A stretch of 64,000 bases of DNA, taken from NCBI RefSeq assembly GCF_905147045.1, contig NC_065888.1, positions 1,307,001 through 1,371,000 on the forward strand, given 5' to 3'. The notes below the pieces were generated by a model. The model did not search any database, was not told the DNA's origin, and saw only the letters and a list, made by a program, of their open reading frames with translations. Made by a program: the position numbers and the translations under genes. The DNA is from Nymphalis io. Taxonomy: Eukaryota > Arthropoda > Insecta > Lepidoptera > Nymphalidae. Positions 50,233-61,099 of this stretch are shown here, in pieces. The stretch's first letter is position 1, and every line of letters begins with the position of its first letter.

Positions 50233-50754
50233 AAAGTTTGCGTTTGAGTTTATTATGGTCTTATATTTATAGACTCGATCGAAATTTACTCTTATAAAGA
50301 TGTGAAAAAATATTTCAAATGAGTTGAACGCCTCATTCATAAAATTCCATCAATGAACGTCACGTTCAGTAATCGGTTCATTAGGTATAATAATAATAAT
50401 TTGAAACTTCAAATGCCAACAAGGACCTTATCTCGATTGCTATTGTATCTTCGACTAAACGTAAATGTTAGGTGATTAGGAAACATGTTTGCTACCCTAA
50501 GTACCCTATATTATTCGTCGTCTTATCTCAGAGTATAATGTATCAATAAGAATAATCATTTAAATAAACATTTATTCTTTTCCGTGTTGTCGTTTATAAT
50601 AATATTCCTAAAGAATAATATTTGAGAAAAAACTAAACGTAACATAAACACAGTTCTAATACTAGTTTATTTCATGTACGAACGAAAAACATTGTGAATA
50701 AGTTATTTTTATCTAAAAAGTTATCTAATCACAGTAACTAACTTTTATACAAAA

Positions 50755-51065
50755 CTAGTAACCCGACTTCGCACGGGTAGAATAAGAGTCTCCTAAACGT
50801 TGTATGTAATTATTGAATTACGCGGCGCACACCAGTAAAGTTACCAATCGGTATGATTTTTCCGATATCTTCTACAATTGTCCTCATATTTCAACTAATT
50901 AACACAAAACGTTAATGACTTATCACCTAAACTTTCCTCATAAATCACTCGGTCCATCGGTGAAAACCTAATGAAAATCCGTTCAGGGTTTTTTGAGTTT
51001 ATCGCGTGCCAACAGATTCGGCGACGGCACCGCGTCTGCCTGTCTGTTTAGCAATTTGTTTTATA
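50755..51065. repeat. Retroelement-derived dispersed repeat
   Basis: ACCCGACTTCGCACGGGT, then ATAAATCACTCGGTCCATCG, GGTGAAAACCTAATGAAAAT and CCGTTCAGGGTTTTTTGAGT match a dispersed sequence type well known in insect genomes, usually the tail of non-autonomous or LINE-type elements. No close second copy is in this window. Confidence 0.55.
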
Positions 51066-53639
51066 ATATGTAGTGATTATATAAAGAAAGCGAATAAACT
51101 CCCAGATGACGCGGTTTATTAATAATATCTGCACAGATGTTATTACAGTGTACAGGTGAGTGTGTAACACACATATATAACTCAATCACAATCCGACACG
51201 ACGGGTAATAGATCAGGCGCTAACCCATAAACTTAACGTGTTTTCAGAGGTTCAGGAAGCTAGCATTGAAAATTTTGTAACTCCGGGCAGGTGTTTAGAA
51301 TTTTGGGAAGAAATATCAAACAACTTTGTGCTAAACCGGCTTGTTATACAAACCCAGGACCTCAGAATATCTAGGAAAATGCAGCCTGGTGCCACTAAAC
51401 TAACGAGGCAATTCAATATCAGTATACTAAATATTCTCCGTGGTCTATTTATATTTGGTCCGATATGGTTCAAATGGTTCCCGGAAACAGTTCATAATGT
51501 TTATAGTAAATATTAACTTAAGCGTCAAAATATGTCTAATTTCTCTTGACATTGTTACTGTTCTAGCTATATATTTGTATTATCACAGAATTTTGTCCGT
51601 GTCATTTTACGAGTTTTTTTATTCGTTGATTTTTTTATCTGTTACTTGCGTATATTATATAATTTTTATTCTATTTTGTATAAATCACCTATTAATTCTA
51701 ATGTAAGTCCTAAACTATCAGTATGCATACCCTTAAACCTAATTCCGAAACTGTAAAAAAGCTTGAAGTTATTTATTAGCTGGATTGTATTACAATCGAT
51801 CGAATCATAAAATTAGTCGGGCAATGAATACGAGATGCAATCATATGCGTGTCAACATGCGTCCAGCGTCTAGACGGGTTAATTTTATTTCGCACATAAC
51901 ATAAAACTACGTTGGTGCAACGTCATCGTCGTCATATGTACGGAAAAATAAGCCAACTATTTTTATACTGCCCATAGACTGTAAACAATTCAAATTTCGA
52001 ATGATGTTATTTCGTACACTTTAGTTCAGACTAAAAATGTAATTTATAAATAAAAATATTTTTTTAATAAACACATATTTATAGTTAAAATTAATTGTAT
52101 ATAATAAAATTTGTTGAATAAAAAAACTTACCAAAATCCAAAATTTGCAAAAATTCCGTAGTCCTAAACTTAAGAACGACTACCATATTTAATAAATCAC
52201 TTTAATCTTCATTTATTGCAAAAAAATATATTATAAATTAATATATGACTATAATAACAGAGCACACCAGAAATTTTAAATAATATGTGAACCGTTCAGC
52301 CAGAAACACTGGTACAAAATAAAACTTACAACTAAAATCGCTTAAGTAACGAAAAAGCTAATGTCTTAATTAAACGACCACAGAGTAAACAACAACAGAA
52401 CAATAGATAATTACTGGCTAATATAAGTAATAATACTTTTATTATGTGCATTAATGGGCTGACGGCTTTTATTTTGCGACGGAGCACAACAAAGGTTTAT
52501 GGAGTAAAATCAATTAATATTATAAAGTAGTAAGATCGAAAACGATGGATGGTCACACTGCGCATAATAAATGTAAGTTAGCGTGTAAACATAATTCATG
52601 AGAAAGACGACTATTAATTAACCGACACGTCAATAAAAAAAGATATGTTTCTTCTTATGTTTCAGATCTTAATATTTCAGTTTAATCACAAAAGTTTATA
52701 TTCGTTTATATATAATATGTATGTATATGTATAACATGAATATTTGTACTGTAACTGTTCTTGATTTTGCGTTTATGTTTATCTTTAGTTACTAGTCACT
52801 TTTTGCACATTGCCAGTATTACAAAACACTATGACCTCTTTAGAATAATTACGTACAGATAAATTAGCGAAAATAAGAACATTAATTTTAATATTTCCGG
52901 ACTTACATATTATATTAGTAACATCTGACCTGCCTAATTTCTTTTATTACACTTTCCTCTTTTTAGCATCGTACATTTATTATTACAAGTATATTATTTT
53001 CTTTCTCTATTTTGGGAACATTACTAATAAAATTTAAATTATTGTTACATTTTGCGTAGGCTGAGTATAATAATACATAGGTTTATTATTGGCAAACTAC
53101 TTTAAAAATATTAAAAATACATTCAATGTCATAACTACGTAATCATTACCTAATAATGACACGAATTCTATTTTCGGTTCTAGTAGAAGAGGGGTAATTT
53201 AAATGCGCGTAATTTCGAATAAATATTCACATATTGTACAACTTATTAAATGTGGGTCTACATTAATATATAACATAGTACATATTGTATGCATTATAAT
53301 GTATGTACTGTTTTTGTCTTGACATTTGACTCATTTTAATCCAAGAGAATCGGAATTGCGATTCAGTCCTGATAATATGCTTGCCATGCGGTCTTGAATT
53401 TTCAATTTTGATTTGTATGTTGACAAAAATCTTTAATGTTAATAAAAAAGAAGAAAGTAAGAAAAAAGTATTTCAATTTAAAAAAAAATAAAAAATATTT
53501 AAACATCGATGTAATCAAATAAATAACATCGTCCACGTATTGCGACTGTAACAAACCAGCTTGTATTATAAATATTTTTATATTTTATTTTAACTAACAA
53601 AAGAATATATATGTAAATTATACTATAGTTATAAACTCA

Positions 53640-53920
53640 TAAGTACCACGCGCTAGGTCACAATTAAAAAGTATGCACCGTTAACTCGGTCAAATGGACT
53701 TTACAAAGGGGGGCATCGAGCGCTGTACCTGACGTGAATGAGAATTCCACGATTTCGCTAACTAATAACATGCTGATATATGGATTTGGGAGGAACAGAT
53801 CTGGTAGACACGCACCTGAGTGTTTGGATAATGGATTAGGTGAAGGCTAATAATATCCGGCGGATAACGAAGCAGGTTAAGGAGACAAATTCGAAATGAC
53901 AGTCGGTAGGCCAAGGTTTT
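53640..53920. other. Unexplained less AT-rich island
   Basis: A 280-base block (AAAGGGGGGCATCGAGCGCT, GAGAATTCCACGATTTCGCT, GGATAACGAAGCAGG) stands out from its flanks. A plus-strand frame is open for about 63 codons to TAA at 53848, but no splice sites of good quality bound it. A piece of an unrecognised retroelement is my first guess. Confidence 0.35.
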
Positions 53921-54451
53921 TATTTTATTTAGCATTTGGTGATTCCGGTTTACGTAACCTATCAGTCTGTTAATAATTATTATCCGTAGACTTCGTTCGA
54001 ATATATAATTAGGAAAAATAAAGATATATTATGTATGTATTCGAAACTTGATTCTTTTTAAATGTCCTCTTGCTTTTAAAAATATTTTAGTTAATATTAT
54101 ATGTCTGGAATATCAGCTCATGTCCCAAATAAAGTTTGCCTTTCTTTCTTTCTGGTATGTGTTTTTCCATTCACTTTTTCCCTAGTGTTCTTCTTCATCA
54201 TCACGAATTATTCATCTTGTAACCGAAGCCGCTTTTAATATCACTTCCTTTTAAGATTCACATATCAGGCATAAATGACATTCCTATCACGTATAACATT
54301 GTCAAGTTCTCCTGGCATTGTTATAAAAAACTAATGCTCCTCACATATCGTAATGCATACCTCGGCGTGACTGCTGTCGCTAGGCGAACATGATTTGCTT
54401 TGTTAAGTTATATTGCATGTATAAAAAATTATAAGAAAACTGTATGGTTAT

Positions 54452-54735
54452 ATCTTTTTTTTTATATATAATAGGACTGTGGTTGAGCATATGGGACATT
54501 GATGGCAAGTGGTCACCAAACGCCCTTAGACATTATTTTTCATTGTAAGAAATGTCAACCATCTTTTACATAGCCAATGCGCCACCAACCTTGGGGTTTA
54601 TTGTATTATTATATTGGGATTATGTCCCTTGTGCCTGTAATTACACTGGCTCACTCACCCTTCAAACCGGAACACAACAATAACAAGTACTGCTGTTTTG
54701 CGGTAGAATATCTGATGAGTGGGTGGTACCTACCA
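54452..54735 (-). repeat. SINE-like repeat, family S1 (5'-truncated)
   Basis: Minus-orientation S1 with T-run at the left and GATGAGTGGGTGGTACCTACC at the right; the last ~30 bases (CAAAGCCCTACCACCAGT) are missing. A short insertion of TTATTGTATTATTATATTGG lies after CAACCTTGGGG. Confidence 0.8.
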
Positions 54736-54868
54736 TCTCAATGTACTTTAAAATTTTTGCTAACATGCAACGTAGTTTTAGACTTACTGTTAATTCACGT
54801 TGGCTTGATATGATCATTTTGTATTCATTCAAAACATATTCAAGAATCAAGAAAAAATATTTCCTTTT

Positions 54869-55060
54869 ACGCGCGATATAAGTTGGCCGGTTAAATTAGT
54901 CTATAAGAACCAATTTGTGGAGTGAGGCAGACAATTAGAGCTGTGAATATACTACTACGTCATATTGTCATATGAAATAATTCATCGATGATCGTTATTT
55001 TGACTGTTGCACTTGCGAGTCAATAATTCTAATTCAGACCGGCCAACTTAGATTGCGCAT
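54869..55060. mobile_element. MITE of about 190 bp with terminal inverted repeats
   Basis: Left end ACGCGCGATATAAGTTGGCC (then GGTT) and the complement of the right end, ATGCGCAATCTAAGTTGGCC (then GGTC), share most bases; the core TAAGTTGGCCGGT is identical. The inside is AT-rich and non-coding. A truncated relative lies at 32632-32705. Target duplications are unclear, so the superfamily is not assigned. Confidence 0.65.
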
Positions 55061-58000
55061 CACTGAATTGTTAGATATTGTTTTTATAGCAAGAACTTTT
55101 TGCTACAATATCATTATTTAATCTTTCAAAAAAAAAACTACGTAAATTGTCTATCATATCATCATCGTCTCTTGGAAATTTGGTCTAACCATCTTTATGA
55201 AGCTCATTGTTTACATTATTTTTCTCCTTAAATAATATCATATTGTTATTAATACAGTTTAACTTAAATAGTTTAATAAAACAAATTCTCGATATTTATT
55301 TTATTAAATTCACAAATTTAGGTCAATACCCTTGAAAATTAATTAAACCATTTCATGTATAAATGTCGTAACGCTGAAATTGGATTATGTTTAGATAACA
55401 GTTATTTTAAATTGCTAATCAACCAGTTCATCGAAGATAATGCAGCGATAAGACGATATATCAGGATATCAAACTAAAATGATTTAGATTTAGACAATTT
55501 TGACACATTAAAAATAAACGAAAGCGACCTCTTTTTTAAACGACTTAATAGTGATTCTATATTTAAAATTGAAAAATAACAACAAAGAAGCAGTCATAGT
55601 GTAAGTCAAGCTTTTTTCATACTGAGAAATAATAATAATGTCAATAATTATGTCATATTTTCTCGCACATCGTATTCAAACTGAGGAATATGATAATTTA
55701 GTGTTATATGTCTACCAAGACACGGAAATAACATAATATTTCAAGGAATTGGTTGTAAATTTCAAATTTTAAACTTATTTGAATGCTGAAATCTAAAACT
55801 CAATTTTTATTTATTAATCTCGTACTTATCAAAGAATTCTAAATTCTGTTCAGTGTGATTTAAATATAGCTTCTGTAAGGGCAATAGACTTAAGTTCTCA
55901 TAGTAATAACCACATGGGAAAAACTGACGTCGCTGAGCCTTGACGGTGAACAACCTGAATTATCCAGAAGACGTATGTTCTTAACTCATTTCAAAGCCCT
56001 AAACGCCCGCTTATATATATATATATTCTTCCTTACAATTCACGCGATGATAATCTCGTTCAATCAGAAAAACGGAACCAGGACAGCTATATTTAGGCAC
56101 TTTATCTTTCCTTGTTTTAGAACAACCTTCGGAATACGATAAAAACTTGACAGACGAAATTATTAATTTTATTAGTTACTTCAATTGCGAAATCTTATCT
56201 AAAATATATATTTCTATTATTCAAGTCAAATTTTATTTAAAAATATTTTAGGTTGAGTTCACAAAAAAACTATGCCAAGATAGGTAAGTAATTACTCATA
56301 CAGCCAAGTGAGAATACTTGAATACGTAAAGTGATTAGAGGAAAATTTTATTACAATTACCGTTTTAAAACAGAGCAGATATGTTTCGTGGAATTGACTA
56401 TTAAAACATGCCATTTAAATACTTTACCATTGACTTATCTACTGAGCTGTTGTATGATTGTAATGTAAAATATATAATCAATTACAAAAAAGTACGTCCA
56501 GTATAGATAACAATTATATTTTAACTATAACAAAAACATAAGTTAAACATCGTTGGTATTTTATTATGCTGAGACAGAAATTTATTTAAAAAAAAATAAC
56601 AAATGACAAGGTGTATGACGTGGCCGCCTGTTAACGTATAATCTATGGCACTCTTTTCGAATTTTAAGAAAGTCAGTTTAGGGTTTATTAGGTGTTGGTA
56701 AACGAAATCATCTCGTGCACGCGAATGAAAACATGGAGAAAAAACCTACATTTATCGGATGAAATTTTGCCATACCAAAAAAAGCAAAAATATTATGTAA
56801 GGATAACACATATAAACATAATTGACACAAACATTCAAAAGCAGAACAGATCGCTTGTCTAATATAAATAATCTACAAAAACATTTTGCTTTATATGTTA
56901 ATATTAAATTAAATTCATGTTAAAGCAATATGACCTCTTCTTGTTTCTGATAAGACTCATTCTTGTGTGGTTACATGATATATGTATCTCCTCCATTGTA
57001 GGAGACAATGAAGTCTCCCACGTGAAAGTGGTCGGCTTATTTCCAAGAGCCCGTGAGACTTGACTACTGTCTACAAATATTGTGATTCTTGATTTCTAAT
57101 TAATATCGAATAGCATTCTGAATATATGGTACCATGTTATATTGGTGAAAAGGACAAAACATTACACACACACATAGATAGACACACACATGTATAACCG
57201 AGAGAGCCCATTCGCTGCTACATGGCGCTTATACAGATTTGCTGAAGTTCATTTTACAATTTATTTACTAACTGACAAGGTGATTTTTAGTTAATTTTAT
57301 TCTATACTATCCTCTAAATATGGTAACAAGAATGACGCCTACCACCAAGGTTAAACGCAAATACGAGTACATTTTATCTTAATCTCTTTCTAAACAACAT
57401 GAAATTCTTTGTAATGACTCTTCCAAGGTTCCTTAATTTATCACTTCCGTAAAGTATTGTCAAAAAATTATTTGTAAATGACATTTTAATTTTAAGTATC
57501 ACCATATTTATTAATTTAACAATACTTTATGAATATTTCATTAAATACAACTTAATGGCTTATAAACCATAATAAATAAACATCAATATAACACTAAAAG
57601 CCGTTGAGACGCGAGTTTGGCGCCTAAATTAGTGTAAACAGATAAAACAGATCTCGATGAACACAGATAAAGAAAATAAAGATATCGAGTACAATGAAGC
57701 ATTGTGTGCAAACAATCGATTACTCTCACCGCTACCGTCCGTACAATGCTAACGGTCTATTGATATTGGCTGTCGGACGTGCATTCGAGTGAGCACTTCC
57801 TATTATATTTATTTGCATGAATAAAGTTGCTATTTCTTCGTTTTGAGCTCCTTCTATATACTAATATCAAGTTTGTGAGAAGTAGCGTGGAGATGTTATA
57901 TAATTACATATAATTTTCCTCGTTGTGTCGATCATAATCCAGTTAGTGCAGTTTAATCTAATACAGATTTGATTTGTCATTTATATAAAGCCACCCTTTT

Positions 58001-59483
58001 TATATTACCAATGTTTACTATACGTATATATATATATATATATATGCTTATACTTTGTTAGATATTTCGTGTTGTTCCAATAGAGAAGTGCAACCTAATT
58101 TCGAACGTTCGAAGCCGTAAAGAGCCAACTAATGTTTTTTTTTTTTTTTTTATTAAAAGCATCGATTAATTACTACGAAAGACCACGTAAGCTTATTAAC
58201 CATCCGTATAATGGTAAGAGAGCAATCCACCAGCAAAAGTTTACCTAAAAGAGTTGGGGTCAAACTGGTGGAAATTATTTTTTTTTTGTTTGTCATATTA
58301 TAGAGTTTTAATACTGTTCAATTAGTGGTGTTGCTATCTCTATAAATAAATAAATAGCGCTGGAGAGATAATGCGACACAAAAAATAGCAATTCAAATTT
58401 GTCATCACAAAGATTTGCATCAAATTGTCTGATGCAAATCTAAAAAATAGAACAATAATGAAACTTTTTATCAAATGTAATCTATATAATTCACCTTGAA
58501 TATATTAAAAACAAATAATGCAAGACGTAAATAACAAAAACCTAAGTATTCAATTTTTAATTAAATAGTGACAAAAATTTATAAGAATGAAGAAAAAAAC
58601 AAACCTTGAAGTAAACAAGAGTTCAAATGACAAAAACTCAGCTATTAAAATTAGACCGTGACTTAATAAACTGAAATTGAACTAATTAAAATCATTCAAC
58701 AAGGTCTTATATTCAGAACTAGGCGAAACTAAACTCTAATGCCTTGTAACAGAAAACTTATATCACATGCCTATTATATACGTCCTACATGTTATGATAA
58801 ATATCTTTCATGCAGAGGCGTTCAAAGTGAGGTCTAATTCCCAGAAGTAAAGATCAAAGACAATATATGTAGATGTTATAGAACAGCCATTTTTTTTAAA
58901 CTTAATACTTACTTACAAAAACGAATTTATTATTTAGCTTTAAATCGCATTAAATCTATTGGAAAAAAAATTGACAGAATTGTAACAATGATTACTAAGA
59001 TGCGTGCAACATTCTATGCATGTTTCAAACTAAAATTTAGTTGTATATACACAGGATCAGTGCCCAAAAATTTAATAAATTAAACAAAAAATAAATGCGA
59101 TATGTTTGTACAAAGTGAAAAAAAAAACTGTGTAATAATAAACTTATTTTTTTTAAATCAATTAAATCAACATTGACCAATTTAATACTTTTACAAGATT
59201 GAAAAAGGGTACGAGCTTCATATGCAAATTATTTGGAAAAAAATGACAAACGTATATAAGACTAAATAATATTCGAATACATATTAATATAGACATATAT
59301 AGATAAGATTTAATGTACAATTGGACAGCCCTGATACACAACTAATAAAATTATAAGTAGGACGACCCAGGACGTGAGCGGTCACAGCCGAAAAATGTGC
59401 TTATAACATGTACTTATAATACAATGAGATCATAGAACACAATTATCCGCAGCACTGTAGTGTGTAGGTATATAATATAAATA

Positions 59484-61097
59484 CACTGGCCTCCAAAAAA
59501 ATCGACCCACCTACATTTTTTGTAAAAAAGCTATCGTATGGTTTTAAACTACCACATATTTTTATTTTTAAGATTGATAATGAAAAAATGCAATTGTAGG
59601 ATTGTACAAAAACAGAAATAGTGCGCAAAAAATAGGTTTTTAGGTAAATATGTGACAAAACACGAAAACACAAAATTTTACGCAATTTTATTTTTTTGTG
59701 TACAAAACGATTATGCCGTTTGTTTTTAAATTTGGGTGCCTAAATCTTACTTTAATAGGGAGTGTTTCCTCCTCTTGACCTAATCACACGCCTATTAAGT
59801 GACCTGATTAGCTTTTTAATGTCTTCCTGTGGGGTCCGTTGCCATTCTTCAGTTAGGGCAGCTTCCAGTTGATTCAGGGTTTCTGGAATTGGATTTCGTG
59901 CTCGAACCGTACGTTTTAGGTGGTCCCAGAGGTGCTCTATCGGGTTTAAGTCCGGACTATTGGCTGGCCACTGCATAACTGGAATTTCGACTTCCCTGAG
60001 ATAGTCTTTAACAATTCTAGCGACGTGAGGTCGTGCGTTGTCGTGCATAAGTTGGAAATTATCCCCAATATATCCAGCGTAAGGCATCACATGAGGCTCC
60101 AGAATGTCCGTTATGTAAGTTCAGCATTAACAGCATGATTACGGAAAAAAACCAGCTCTGTGCGTCCCGTCAAAGAAATACCTCCCCAAAACATTGTAGA
60201 GCCTCCACCAAATCGGACTGTTGTCTCGAATGCAACACTGAGAGTAGCGTTCTCCTGGCCTTCGCATGACGTTACGTCGTCCATCAGAGCCTACTAGAGA
60301 CATTCGGCTTTCATCACTGAACAATACTGTCTCCCATTGGTCCAGTGTCCAATCGACGTGCTGCCTAGCAAATTGTAGTCTTGCTTGTCGATGGGATGCT
60401 GTGAGTTTTGGTCCTGTTGCTGGCTTGTGAGGGGTTAAGTTTTGCTCTCGAAGTCTTCTTCTTACAGTATTTTCACTCACAGACACTCCACGACTTTCTC
60501 GGAGTCTACCTTGAACGTCAACAGCCGAAAGATGTCGGTTTCTTAAAGACATCAAACTAATAAAACGGTCATCGGTCGGGTTCGTGACACGCCCCCTGCC
60601 AGATCCTGGTCTCCGGCGATACTCCCCAGTCTCCAAGTAGCGTTTGTACACTCTTCGCACCGCTGAACGACTTAATTTTAGTGTTCTAGCCACATTTCGC
60701 TGACTTAAACCCTCATGAATAAGAGCTACGACTTGAGCAGCTTCTGCTTCAGTAGTATCCATTTTTTATGTTTAAACTTATTAAAATTATTGTTTCAACA
60801 AAGTTTCATACACTTAATCAATAATAAACATCGAACCGAGACGACTCCGCGTTAAGAACTGGAAATAAACTAATCATGCACTTTGTGCACAAAGTAACGT
60901 TTTCTTATCAATACTTTAAAAATATTCCAAATATCCTCAATAACACTTACAACTCCTCCAAATCAATATCAAGTGGGTAATAAAATGTTAAATGTATGTC
61001 CCATAAGTAAAACAATCCACCTAGGTCGTCGCATAGTTAAGATAACAATTTTGTAAGTAAAAAAATACGGGTGGGTCGATTTTTTTGGCGGCCAGTG
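59484..61097 (-). mobile_element. Full-length Tc1-type DNA transposon
   Basis: 1614 bp, bounded by 28-bp terminal inverted repeats (59484-59511 and 61070-61097; CACTGGCCTCCAAAAAAATC onward, 27 of 28 bases alike) and flanked on each side by the TA target duplication (59482-59483, 61098-61099). One broken transposase gene lies inside on the minus strand. Length, TA target and single transposase fit the Tc1/mariner superfamily. Confidence 0.93.
59752..60762 (-). pseudogene. Tc1-family DD34E transposase, broken by two frameshifts
   Basis: Starts at ATG 60760-60762 and ends at TAA 59752-59754, about the 340-codon length of Tc1 transposases. The N-terminal half has paired helix-turn-helix DNA-binding regions (SQRNVARTLKLSRSAVRRV, then NTVRRRLREQNL) and an RPGSGRGR linker. 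Catalytic residues are visible: Asp in VLFSDES, Asp in LMHDNARPH, and Glu in NPIEHLW, with 34 residues between the last two. Frameshifts near 60222 (after CCIRD) and near 60115 (single-base loss in the GAACTTACATAA stretch) split it into three frames. No active protein is expected, though the ends could still be used by a related transposase. Confidence 0.9.
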
Positions 61098-61099
61098 TA

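Larger units (their letters stand above)
44266..59483. other. Gene-poor region upstream of the visible conu exons
   Basis: About 15 kb of AT-rich DNA. It should contain the missing 5' exon(s) and promoter of conu, unless these lie beyond the window. I found no exon of matching phase that I would defend. Listed separately are SINE copies, a hairpin, a CpG-dense spot, a retroelement-like piece, an unexplained less AT-rich island and a MITE. A further retroelement-like line (CCGCCCATCCTAGCCAGTGG) is near 45767. Confidence 0.5.

Noticed and set aside
51238..51706. Two overlapping frames of 92 and 88 codons
   Set aside because: They follow a retroelement-derived repeat, have no matching exon partner and look like chance frames.
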